Assembly: GCF_947166415.1 (NCBI RefSeq)
Contig: NZ_CAMVEE010000001.1
Span: 1-64,000 of the forward strand
Reading direction: 5' to 3'
Source of the DNA: an uncultured Methanobrevibacter sp.
Lineage (GTDB): Archaea > Methanobacteriota > Methanobacteria > Methanobacteriales > Methanobacteriaceae
DNA length: 64,000 nt
The position numbers were made by a program, and so were the translations under genes. Below, piece after piece: positions 34,428 to 45,332 of this stretch. A model generated the notes under the pieces. It did no database searches, was not told the origin of the DNA, and saw nothing but the letters and a program-made list of their open reading frames with translations. Numbering within the stretch: position 1 is the stretch's first letter; every line of letters begins with the position of its first letter.

Positions 34428-34979
34428 CTACTCTTGGCTAGAATACCATTTGATAAATTTTTCTAAAGAATTTTTTCTATGTGAAAATTGGTTTTTTTCT
34501 TCAGTTGTCAGTTCTCCAAATGTCTTACCTTCACTAGGAATATAAAAAATTGGATCGAAAGCAAATCCTAAATCTCCTTTCTCTTCAACTGCGATTTCAC
34601 CTGACACCTTGCCTAAAAAGATCTTGGGCTCAGAATTGGGGGCACAGTACCCAATAACTGACCTGAATTCGGCATATCGGTCATCAGCATCATCTAGTAA
34701 CTTCAAAATTCCCTGATTCCCTATTGTATCTTGTACAAAGTGTGAATAGGTTCCTGGAAAATCATTCAAAGCTCTAATGAATAAACCAGCATCTTCAACA
34801 ATCACAGGTCTTTCAAGTTTACGACAAGCATATTTTGCGCCTGATATGGCCACTTCCTCAAGAGTTCCCTGAGGTTCTGTGTAACCCAAATCAATATGCT
34901 CTAATTTAATGTCATAATTTTTGAAAATATTCTCTGCTTCTATAACTTTATGTTCGTTACCAGTTATAAATGTTATCAT
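34428..34979 (-). CDS. XTP/dITP diphosphatase (RdgB/HAM1)
   Basis: [66 protein letters not shown]. Confidence 0.95.
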   Translation of the reverse strand: MITFITGNEHKVIEAENIFKNYDIKLEHIDLGYTEPQGTLEEVAISGAKYACRKLERPVIVEDAGLFIRALNDFPGTYSHFVQDTIGNQGILKLLDDADDRYAEFRSVIGYCAPNSEPKIFLGKVSGEIAVEEKGDLGFAFDPIFYIPSEGKTFGELTTEEKNQFSHRKNSLEKFIKWYSSQE

Positions 34980-35014
34980 AAAAATAGTATATTTTAGATT
35001 TTTTATATAGTTAA

Positions 35015-36625
<1,611 letters not shown>

Positions 36626-36696
36626 TTAATTAATTAGTATATTACTATTTAAAAATATAAAAATATTTTTTAATTTCAAAAGACATAAGTGAGAGT

Positions 36697-37182
36697 ATGG
36701 GATTTTATAGTGCTAACACTCCAGAACAGAAAAGGGTAAAAAAATTGACTGGAGACATAAATATAAGTGAAATGTTCAAAAACGAATGTGAAACAAGGGG
36801 AATTGCAATTTACAATGCTTATAATATTCAAAAACGTTTATTGCATGAAGTGGAACAGGAAGAACTCCGCGGCGTTAAGGAAGTTGATGACAGGCTGATG
36901 GAATTGCTTGAGGAAAGAAGCAAAAACAAGGTAACACACAGGTACGTTGATTTCGTTTCAAATGAGGACAGCGCTTCAAGAGGAGTTGTGCCTCCAAGGC
37001 CAGATGAAAAAACAACACTCCCCCCAAAAGACCAAATCAAGATTCCACCAAGAGCCAGAGACGGAAAGGAATTTTTCAGAGACGATGAACTCCCAGAAAT
37101 AGAAATGCTCAAGAAAATCATGCTTCAAAATAAAAAGATTATTAATCAGAACAAGATTATCATAGAACAATTGAAAAAATAG
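36697..37182 (+). CDS. conserved protein of unknown function
   Basis: 161 aa ORF, charged, C-terminal coiled-coil-like KKIMLQNKKIINQNKIIIEQLKK; runs directly into the next gene. Confidence 0.65.
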   Translation: MGFYSANTPEQKRVKKLTGDINISEMFKNECETRGIAIYNAYNIQKRLLHEVEQEELRGVKEVDDRLMELLEERSKNKVTHRYVDFVSNEDSASRGVVPPRPDEKTTLPPKDQIKIPPRARDGKEFFRDDELPEIEMLKKIMLQNKKIINQNKIIIEQLKK

Positions 37183-38259
37183 GTGAAAAAGATGATTGAT
37201 GGAATTACAACATACGGATCAAACGACTTGATAGAAACATTGCAGGAATGTGATGATCCCGTATTCTTGATTACAATCGGAACAACTGAAACCTCATTGA
37301 TTGATGGAATTTCAGGTGCTGGACCTTCAGCGGACTTGACAGAATATACTCCCGCTTCAGATGTTGAATTCATGGTTTTGGGTGAAGTAAGATGCTGTGA
37401 AGCTCCAGCTGAAACTGTAGTGGGCAATGCAGCTGCACCGACACCTGCCAGGCTTACCAAAGCATCACTACAACTTGCAGAAATACCATTTGTCGTTGTT
37501 GATGCAGGATCTAAAATCAAACCTGACATAGAGTATGTGAGTTTAGGCAAGGATTATGGAAGAGACATCAGAACCGGAAAAGGAGTTTTAAATCCGCTTG
37601 AAATATTTGAAAATGCTAAGGATTTAGGTGCTGAACTGTCAAGAAGACACGAAATGCTCATTATCGGTGAAAGCATAGCAGCAGGAACCACAACCGCTTT
37701 AGGAGTGTTGAGGGCGCTTGGATATGATGCAAATGAAAAGGTAAGCGGAAGCATGCCCCACAATCCTCATGACATGAAGACAAAAGTGGTGGATGAAGGA
37801 CTGAAAAATGCGGGTCTTGACCCTGAAAAGGACGACATTGATGCAATGCAAGCCATTGGTGCAGTAGGAGATCCTACATTGCCTGCAATTGCTGGAATTG
37901 TTTTAGGTTCAGACATTCCAATCATCCTGGCTGGAGGAACACAAATGGCAGCGGCTTGCGCCATCATCAAATCCGTGCAGCCTAACTTTGATTTTTCAAG
38001 AATCAACCTGGCCACAACAGTTTATGTGGCGGGCGATGAAACTGCAGATTTGTTCGGTATACTAAAACAGATTGACGACAACATAACAGTGAACATTGTT
38101 GACCCTAAATTCGAAGAATCAGAACATGAAGGATTGAAAAATTACCTGAAAGGATTCGTAAAAGAGGGTGCCGGAGCAGGTGGAGCAATGTTTACAGCAC
38201 TTGTTTTAGGAAAATCTGTAGAAAAACTTAGAAAAAAAATAGAAAAAGTATGTGAATAG
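37183..38259 (+). CDS. CobT-like nicotinate-nucleotide phosphoribosyltransferase homologue (TIGR00303-type)
   Basis: GEVRCCEAPAETVVGNAAAPTPARLTKASLQLAEIPFVVVDAGSKIKPD, GESIAAGTTTALGVLRALGYDA, GDPTLPAIAGIVLGS; start may be the second Met. Confidence 0.85.
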   Translation: MKKMIDGITTYGSNDLIETLQECDDPVFLITIGTTETSLIDGISGAGPSADLTEYTPASDVEFMVLGEVRCCEAPAETVVGNAAAPTPARLTKASLQLAEIPFVVVDAGSKIKPDIEYVSLGKDYGRDIRTGKGVLNPLEIFENAKDLGAELSRRHEMLIIGESIAAGTTTALGVLRALGYDANEKVSGSMPHNPHDMKTKVVDEGLKNAGLDPEKDDIDAMQAIGAVGDPTLPAIAGIVLGSDIPIILAGGTQMAAACAIIKSVQPNFDFSRINLATTVYVAGDETADLFGILKQIDDNITVNIVDPKFEESEHEGLKNYLKGFVKEGAGAGGAMFTALVLGKSVEKLRKKIEKVCE

Positions 38260-38287
38260 AGATTTAGTAATCTCTATCATCTCATTT

Positions 38288-39121
38288 TTAGAATATGTGG
38301 GCTATTGAACCCATAAATACAATTATGCCTACTGCCCAACAGTAGTAAGCAAAAATATCCAAATTCTTTTTTTGAATTAATTCCAGCATCCAGCGAATTG
38401 CTATATAACCTGAAACAAATGCTGCTAGAAAACCCAAAATTACCGGCAAGAAATTAGCGTCAAGTGAAGAGCCAATGTCTTTAAGTTGCAATAAAAATGC
38501 TCCTAAAATAGCTGGAATGGACAATATAAAACTGAATTTAGCAGCAAATTCCTTATCAAGGCCTATCACAAGACCTGATGCGATTGTGGTACCTGAACGT
38601 GAAAGACCCGGCAATATTGCACATGCTTGACCTAATCCCATGAACAAGGCTTCTTTTTTTGTAATGGTTCTGAAATTAACTTCACCACTGGCCATTCTTT
38701 GAGATAAATAAAGAATTGTACCGGTTACAAACAGGAAAAATGCAGGAACATAAAGCGCTCCGGCAAACAATGCATCTACTGAATCTTCAAATAGCACGCC
38801 TACAATAGCTACAGGAACAGTGCCCAAAATAACATACCATGCAAGCCTCTTATAAGGATCTTCATCAAATCCTTCCTTGAATCTGCCTTGAAGAATATCG
38901 CCAATGCTCAACCACCAGGATCTAAGCATTTGTATAATGTCCGCGCGGAAAAACCATAAAACTGCAAGCAGGGAGCCCAAATGGAGAAAGGTGTCAAAAG
39001 CAAGAGAGCCTTTAACCCCTAAAATATTTTGGATAAAAACTAAATGAGCTGAACTACTTACTGGCAAAAATTCAGTTAATCCCTGAACAATACCAATAAT
39101 AATTCCCTGAATTATATCCAT
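38288..39121 (-). CDS. uppP: undecaprenyl-diphosphatase-type phosphatase (UppP/BacA)
   Basis: GIVQGLTEFLPVSSSAHLV, LPGLSRSGTTIASGLVIGLDKEFAAKFSFILSIPAILGA. Confidence 0.96.
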   Translation of the reverse strand: MDIIQGIIIGIVQGLTEFLPVSSSAHLVFIQNILGVKGSLAFDTFLHLGSLLAVLWFFRADIIQMLRSWWLSIGDILQGRFKEGFDEDPYKRLAWYVILGTVPVAIVGVLFEDSVDALFAGALYVPAFFLFVTGTILYLSQRMASGEVNFRTITKKEALFMGLGQACAILPGLSRSGTTIASGLVIGLDKEFAAKFSFILSIPAILGAFLLQLKDIGSSLDANFLPVILGFLAAFVSGYIAIRWMLELIQKKNLDIFAYYCWAVGIIVFMGSIAHIF

Positions 39122-39132
39122 AAGTCCACCAT

Positions 39133-40056
39133 CTAAATGTAAGACATCCAGTTGTACTTGTCTTCGACTTTGGCTTCAACTATGTCAAAGAAAGCACTTT
39201 GTATTTTTTCGGAAATTGGTCCTCTTTTACCAATTCCTATTTGCCTGTGGTCGATTGAACGGATTGGAGTAACTTCAGCTGCAGTTCCGGTGAAGAACAC
39301 TTCATTTGCGGAATATAATCTTTCCCTTGAAATAACTTCTTCTACCACTTCATAGCCTAAATCACGAGCAATGGTCATGACTGAGTCTCTTGTAATACCT
39401 TTGAGGTTGGAGGAAGACATTGCAGGAGTGAACAATTTTTCGCCTTCAACAAGGAAAATGTTCTCTCCACTACCTTCGGAAACGTGTCCTTCGTAATCGA
39501 GCATGATTGCTTCATCAAATCCATTGTCGATAGCTTCAAGTTTAGCCAATTGTGAGTTCATGTAATTTGCACCACATTTAGCGAGAGCAGGGAAAGTGTC
39601 AGGTGCTGGTTTTCTCCATGAAGATACACCAATATCTACACCGTTAGCCATTCCTTCCTCTCCTAAATAAGATCCCCATTCCCAAGCTGCGATAACTACA
39701 TTTACAGGACAGTTTAAAGGGTTAACTCCGAGTTCGCCGTATCCTCTAAATACGATAGGGCGTATGTAGCAACCGTCCAAATCATTTACACGGACAGTTT
39801 CTAAAATCGCTTCTTCAATTTCCTCTTGTGTGTATGGAATATCAATCTTATAAATTTTTGCGGAATCGAATAAACGTTGTACATGCTCTTTTAAACGAAA
39901 TACGGCTACACCGTTGTCGTTTTTATATGCACGAATTCCTTCAAAAACACTTGTACCATAATGGACAACATGAGAAAGTACATGAATACTTGCATCTTTC
40001 CATTCAACCATGTTTCCATCAAACCATATTTTACTAGCTGTGTCATCCCAAGCCAT
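39133..40056 (-). CDS. ilvE: branched-chain amino acid aminotransferase
   Basis: [74 protein letters not shown]. Confidence 0.97.
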   Translation of the reverse strand: MAWDDTASKIWFDGNMVEWKDASIHVLSHVVHYGTSVFEGIRAYKNDNGVAVFRLKEHVQRLFDSAKIYKIDIPYTQEEIEEAILETVRVNDLDGCYIRPIVFRGYGELGVNPLNCPVNVVIAAWEWGSYLGEEGMANGVDIGVSSWRKPAPDTFPALAKCGANYMNSQLAKLEAIDNGFDEAIMLDYEGHVSEGSGENIFLVEGEKLFTPAMSSSNLKGITRDSVMTIARDLGYEVVEEVISRERLYSANEVFFTGTAAEVTPIRSIDHRQIGIGKRGPISEKIQSAFFDIVEAKVEDKYNWMSYI

Positions 40057-40143
40057 TTTATCACTTCTAAATTTTTTATGATATTTGTTTTATATTTATT
40101 AAGTAATAAAATTTACTTAACTAAATTATGTTTAATAGAAAGA

Positions 40144-40152
40144 TTTATATAT
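40144..40152 (+). promoter_or_regulatory. TATA-box-like element for tRNA-Val
   Basis: TTTATATAT centred about 28 bp upstream of the mature tRNA 5' end. Confidence 0.5.
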
Positions 40153-40177
40153 AAATAAAATCATAACAATACTTGTT

Positions 40178-40249
40178 GGTTCCGTGGTCTAGTGGTATGA
40201 TACCTCCCTTACAAGGAGGGGATCACGAGTTCGAATCTCGTCGGAACCA
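40178..40249 (+). tRNA. tRNA-Val (anticodon TAC)
   Basis: GGTTCCG...CGGAACC acceptor pairing, anticodon stem CCTCC-CTTACAA-GGAGG, T-arm with TTCGAAT; CCA not encoded. Confidence 0.95.
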
Positions 40250-40517
40250 CTCCTATCTTTTTTTAAAATTTTTATCAAAATTTGACAATTTGCTCCGTTT
40301 CGAAATGGCAATTTTTATGTAAAATCCAACATTTTATACCATTTACTTTATCATTGAAATTTCAAAAAATTAGAACATCGTATATCTTTTATAAAAGTTA
40401 TTAATGTAATGAATACTATTCATAGAAAGAATTAAAACAATGATTAAAATTATTAAATAATAAAATTTAAATAGTTTTTGAATTAAATCTATAACTATCG
40501 AAAAAGGAGACTTAATT

Positions 40518-41348
40518 ATGGTAGTTAAAATTGCTATTATTAAAAGTGGTAATATTGGTACTTCACCAGTAATTGACCTATTGTTAGACGAAAGAGCAGA
40601 CAGACCAAACATCGATGTAAGAACCTTTGGATCTGGAGCTAAAATGAACCCAGAACAAGTAGAAGACGTTGTACCTAAAATAGACGCTTTCGAACCTGAC
40701 TTCGCAATCTTCATTAGCCCAAACCCAGGAGCACCTGGACCAGCTAAAGCAAGAGAATTATTATCCGAAAAGGACGTTCCTGCTATTATCATTGGTGACG
40801 CACCTGGTAAAGGTAAAAAAGATGAAATGGATGAACAAGGTCTCGGTTACATCATCGTTATGTCTGACCCAATGATTGGTGCAAAAAGAGAATGGTTAGA
40901 CCCAACTGAAATGGCTATCTTCAACTCCGACATCTTAAAAGTATTAGCTGAAACCGGAGCATTAAGATTAGTTCAAAAAACCATTGATGCTGTAATTGCA
41001 CAAGCAGACGCAGGTGAAGAAATCGAATTACCAAAACTCATCATTACTGCTGAAAAAGCTGCAGAAGCTGGTGGATTCGCAAACCCATACGCAAAAGCAA
41101 AAGCTATTGCTGCATACGAAATGGCTGGATCAGTCGCAAACTTAGACATGAAAGGTTGTTTCATGACCAAAGGTTTCGAAAACTTCATCCCATTAGTAGC
41201 TGCTGCTCACGAAATTGCTGCATGTGCTGCTAAATTAGCACAAGAAGCAAGAGAAATCGAAAAAGCAAATGATACTGTTTTAAGAACCCCTCACATGAAA
41301 GAAGGAAACCCAGGTTGTAAAACAGAATTAATCTCAAAACCACAATAA
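40518..41348 (+). CDS. mtd: F420-dependent methylenetetrahydromethanopterin dehydrogenase
   Basis: MVVKIAIIKSGNIGTSPVIDLLLDERADRPNIDVRTFGSGAKMNPEQVE; FISPNPGAPGPAKARELL. Confidence 0.97.
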   Translation: MVVKIAIIKSGNIGTSPVIDLLLDERADRPNIDVRTFGSGAKMNPEQVEDVVPKIDAFEPDFAIFISPNPGAPGPAKARELLSEKDVPAIIIGDAPGKGKKDEMDEQGLGYIIVMSDPMIGAKREWLDPTEMAIFNSDILKVLAETGALRLVQKTIDAVIAQADAGEEIELPKLIITAEKAAEAGGFANPYAKAKAIAAYEMAGSVANLDMKGCFMTKGFENFIPLVAAAHEIAACAAKLAQEAREIEKANDTVLRTPHMKEGNPGCKTELISKPQ

Positions 41349-41466
41349 GTAGTTTAATTACTACTTTTCTTTTTTTTCTTTTTTTAACAAAAATTTTCAA
41401 AAAACAGTCTACTTTTTATTAAAAATACTAATTTTAAATTAAAATAAAAAAGATAGGTGAATTTAT

Positions 41467-42045
41467 CTACAATACACCTTTTGTAGAAGGAATCTGATCA
41501 TGTTCCACTTTAATAGCTTCTTTTAAGGATTTGGCAAATGCCTTGAATACGGCTTCAGCCTTATGGTGGTCATTTACTCCTTCAACGGTTCCGTAAATAT
41601 TCAATTTAGCAGAACTAGAGAATGATTCGAAGAAATGGATTACGACATCTGATGACATGTCCCCAATTTTTTCATTTCTGAAATCAAGCTTCATATTACA
41701 GTAGCTGCGGCCACTGATATCGATTGCGACAGTTGCAACTGAATCGTCCATAGGAACAATAGCATGGGCCATTCTCTTAATTCCTTTTTTGTCACCGATA
41801 GCCTGCAAGAAAGCCTCGCCTAACAGAATTCCCACATCTTCGATGGTATGGTGATCATCGATTTCCAAATCTCCAGATGCTCTAAGCTCCAAATCAATCA
41901 TACTGTGTTTTGAAAATGATTCCAACATGTGATTGAAGAAATTTACGCCTGTATCGATTTCGTATACACCTGTACCGTCAAGGTCCATATTTATAGTAAT
42001 ATCTGTTTCTGAAGTTTTTCTTGAAACATTCGCATTTCTACTCAT
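41467..42045 (-). CDS. hisB: imidazoleglycerol-phosphate dehydratase
   Basis: [61 protein letters not shown]. Confidence 0.97.
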   Translation of the reverse strand: MSRNANVSRKTSETDITINMDLDGTGVYEIDTGVNFFNHMLESFSKHSMIDLELRASGDLEIDDHHTIEDVGILLGEAFLQAIGDKKGIKRMAHAIVPMDDSVATVAIDISGRSYCNMKLDFRNEKIGDMSSDVVIHFFESFSSSAKLNIYGTVEGVNDHHKAEAVFKAFAKSLKEAIKVEHDQIPSTKGVL

Positions 42046-42084
42046 AATCTAACCTACAAAATAATCAATTTTAGCTTTAATTAT

Positions 42085-42285
42085 TCACTCATCTTCGCCG
42101 GGACGTATAATTTTAATGCAGTCTGCGGGGCATTCCATTGCACATAATGTGCAAACATGACAATATCTTAAATCCAATATATGTGCAACGGTATCAATCT
42201 TCCAAATTTTAGCTGCTTTAGGACAAATATCATAACAATTTCCACAACCAATGCATTCATCTTCATCAACTAAAATTCTTAACAT
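42085..42285 (-). CDS. 2x[4Fe-4S] ferredoxin-type protein
   Basis: CIGCGNCYDICP and CHVCTLCAMECP. Confidence 0.93.
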   Translation of the reverse strand: MLRILVDEDECIGCGNCYDICPKAAKIWKIDTVAHILDLRYCHVCTLCAMECPADCIKIIRPGEDE

Positions 42286-42300
42286 AAAATCACCATAAAC

Positions 42301-42993
42301 TTACAATTTCAAAGTAGCTACAGACATTGCCTTGAATCCTACATAGACTTCCTTGCCAATGTTAAGATTCAATTCTTTTTCAGCGGAGAGAGTGATATCG
42401 CAACATAAATTAACGCCACCCACATCGATTTTAACACGAATAACTTCGTTTTTAAGTTTCATCTCGACAATTTGGCCTTTTAAAATGTTACGAATGCTAG
42501 AAGTTTGGGGTTCCAACATTAGGAAGATATTATCATAACTAATTAACGCCAATAGTTTATCTCCAACTTCATAGTTTCTGTTTAATGGTGCATTAATCTC
42601 AAATTCTTGCATCTTAATAGTCATGACACCTTTAGCATCATCGATATTGATGATTTCGGATTCTATTTCATTAACATCCTTATGAAGTTCCATAATGGCG
42701 TTGATTTTTTTACATTCTTTTAAAATGGAGTATCCCTCTTCAGTAAGGGTTGTTCCTCCTCCACCACCTTTTCCACCTTTGGTGGTGTTTACAATCTTAA
42801 CATTTAAGGATGATTCAATTTTTTCAATATAGTTCAATGCTGTCCTATAAGAAACCTTTACAGATTTTGCAGCATCAGTAAGAGATCCTGTGTCTAAAAT
42901 AGACTCCAACAGTTGAAACTTCTTACTGTCCAATAAGAAAGAATTGCCATCAACATTAATTTTGTATTCAACTCCCGCTTTTACATCAGTCAT
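42301..42993 (-). CDS. ModE-like LysR-type HTH regulator with TOBE/molybdate-binding domain
   Basis: N-terminal wHTH (LLESILDTGSLTDAAKSVKVSYRTALNYIEKIESSLNVKIVNTTKGGKGGGGGTTLTEEG), C-terminal MOP-like repeats. Confidence 0.85.
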   Translation of the reverse strand: MTDVKAGVEYKINVDGNSFLLDSKKFQLLESILDTGSLTDAAKSVKVSYRTALNYIEKIESSLNVKIVNTTKGGKGGGGGTTLTEEGYSILKECKKINAIMELHKDVNEIESEIINIDDAKGVMTIKMQEFEINAPLNRNYEVGDKLLALISYDNIFLMLEPQTSSIRNILKGQIVEMKLKNEVIRVKIDVGGVNLCCDITLSAEKELNLNIGKEVYVGFKAMSVATLKL

Positions 42994-43055
42994 ATTATAA
43001 TCCCCCAATTATAATGATTAGTTTTATATCAATCATATATTAAATAAGTTTCTCA

Positions 43056-44618
43056 TTATTTATTTCTAAATTCTATTCTTTCAACGAAATTTAATACCTT
43101 ATTTATTATGGAAGATAAAGGACCTAATTTAGATGAATAATTCCTTAAGGTTTCTATATCCTCTTGTGTGAAAAATCTAACTAAGATTAATGCAAAGAAA
43201 TAAACAACCATACAAATGAAAATTCCCGGGAATAACCACCAGGTTGTTTTAGGGATTAAAAGTCCTGCAATACCCATGATTAGGGTTGCAGACAATATTT
43301 TAAAAACAGATTTGGTCGGCGCTTTTGTTTTAGTGAGTTTGAATACAAAGTAAATGCAAGGAATCATCATTAAGAAACAGGCGATAGTTGTAGCAGCTGC
43401 ACCACCTGCAATTCCCAAAATCGGAGCAAATACCCAGCAGAGAGCTGCAGTAGTAATAGAACCAAATATTAAAATGTACATAGGAATTCTAGGATTTCCA
43501 ATACCTTGAATAATACTGGTTGATATTGCAAAAATGGAATAAAATGTCATTCCAACAGACAATATTGCCAAAGCAGGAGCACCAGCTGCATAAGCAGGAA
43601 TTTGGAAATAAAGCAATCTTAAAATTGGTACTGAGAATAAAGCAAGACCAATGCACATTGGAACCACAAACAATAATGAAAGTTTGTAAGATTCACTGAC
43701 ATATTTTTGAAGTGCTGAAATATCCTTAAGTTTGAATGCCTCAGAGGAAGCCGGTAAAATTGTAGTTGCTACAGAAATAGAAATCATTAAAGGCAATCTG
43801 GCGATAGGGTCTGCCGCTGTGAAAAAACCGATGCTTTCCAATGTCAAAAACCTACCCATAATAAGAGTGCAGATATTATAAATAAGCATTTCTGCAATTG
43901 CTGTAATGATAACCGGAATAGAGAATTTCACTAACATTATACCCAATTTGAGTTCTTCACGGAATGGAAATACAAAACCTTCACTAGGTTGGGGAATATA
44001 TTTCGGCATGAAAAATTTAAATATCAGGACTGAAGAGGCTGCAGCAAGGGCATAACCAATAACTGTACCCCATAAGGCACCAATAACAGAAAATCCTATT
44101 AAAACAAATGCGGTTGCACATAAAATCATTGACAACTGCTCAATTGCACGGGTATAGACAATATATTCCATCTTATATACTCCTTGAAATGCACCTCTAA
44201 ATGCGCCTAAAACAACACTGAATGGAGTAATAAGACCTATAATTTGTAAAGGAACCATAACTTCAGGTTTGCCCATGAAATTGTTAGCCAATAGTGGAGC
44301 AATGACAAAAATCATTAAAAATCCCAAAGCCAAACCCAAGAAAACCATGATTTTTAATGCCGTATAAATTGTCTGCCTGGCCATATTATGGTCTTCAACT
44401 GCCTCATATTCAGCAATATATTTTGATATAGCTGGAGGAAGACCTCCGGAGGCCAAAGTTTGAAAAATACCTTGAACGGACATTGTGGTCCCTAAAATAC
44501 CATTATTAACAGGACCCAGTAATGTAGCCATTAAAAAACGGTACACATAACCTCCAATACGGAAAATTATGTTACCGATAAAAATAATCAAACTGCCCCG
44601 TACTAACTTATTTGCCAT
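43056..44618 (-). CDS. polysaccharide/lipid flippase (MATE/Wzx/MurJ superfamily)
   Basis: ~14 TM segments; GSLIIFIGNIIFRIGGYVYRFLMATLLGPVNNGILGT, ASGGLPPAISKYIAEYEA. Confidence 0.88.
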   Translation of the reverse strand: MANKLVRGSLIIFIGNIIFRIGGYVYRFLMATLLGPVNNGILGTTMSVQGIFQTLASGGLPPAISKYIAEYEAVEDHNMARQTIYTALKIMVFLGLALGFLMIFVIAPLLANNFMGKPEVMVPLQIIGLITPFSVVLGAFRGAFQGVYKMEYIVYTRAIEQLSMILCATAFVLIGFSVIGALWGTVIGYALAAASSVLIFKFFMPKYIPQPSEGFVFPFREELKLGIMLVKFSIPVIITAIAEMLIYNICTLIMGRFLTLESIGFFTAADPIARLPLMISISVATTILPASSEAFKLKDISALQKYVSESYKLSLLFVVPMCIGLALFSVPILRLLYFQIPAYAAGAPALAILSVGMTFYSIFAISTSIIQGIGNPRIPMYILIFGSITTAALCWVFAPILGIAGGAAATTIACFLMMIPCIYFVFKLTKTKAPTKSVFKILSATLIMGIAGLLIPKTTWWLFPGIFICMVVYFFALILVRFFTQEDIETLRNYSSKLGPLSSIINKVLNFVERIEFRNK

Positions 44619-44667
44619 AATATACCTTTAAAAATTAATTATTAATAATATAACTTGATTTTAATAT

Positions 44668-45252
44668 TTAAATATATTTATTTAAAAAATTTTCAAATTC
44701 ATTTAAAGTCCTATCCAATGATTCCATTCCATAATCATCCTCTTTAATCTTATCTAAAGAATCATCAGACCAGAAAGAAGCTCCCAAATTGGAACCGAAA
44801 GGACCTCCACTTACAGGAATTATACCATGTATCATGAAATATGTTACATTTTTCAAATGAGCAAAATCCTGACCACCTGTTCTGTCGCCGCCCACAGCAA
44901 TGCTCATCCCTATTTTTCCCCTTAAAAGGTTATAATCAATGGCTTCCAGGGCACGTGTACGATCCATAATGGCAGACAAGTTGCTGCTGATTCCACCACT
45001 TTGAACGGGTGTTGCTAAAATAATCCCGTCAGCGCTTTGAAGGCCTTCATAAACCTGCCTCATGTCATCATCGATGATGCATGTCTTGTTTTCCAAGCAA
45101 TAGTCGCAATGCATGCAGGGTTTGATTTCCTTGCCTCGGCAAGTAAACATTTCAGTTTCAAAATCATGATTGGAAAGCTTGTCCAAAGCATTTTTCAAAG
45201 CATATTCAGTCGTACTATTTCTAGGACTTGCACAAATTCCAAAAACTTTCAT
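44668..45252 (-). CDS. NADPH-dependent FMN reductase / iron-sulfur flavoprotein family
   Basis: GICASPRNSTTEYALKNAL, CMHCDYCLENKTCIIDDDM, ATPVQSGGISSNLSAIMDRT. Confidence 0.9.
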   Translation of the reverse strand: MKVFGICASPRNSTTEYALKNALDKLSNHDFETEMFTCRGKEIKPCMHCDYCLENKTCIIDDDMRQVYEGLQSADGIILATPVQSGGISSNLSAIMDRTRALEAIDYNLLRGKIGMSIAVGGDRTGGQDFAHLKNVTYFMIHGIIPVSGGPFGSNLGASFWSDDSLDKIKEDDYGMESLDRTLNEFENFLNKYI

Positions 45253-45332
45253 GGATTTATTTTTAGAAAACGAAACTAATAAGATTATTCATGAACTGTA
45301 AAAAAAAGAAAAATAATAAGTGAGTAAATCAC

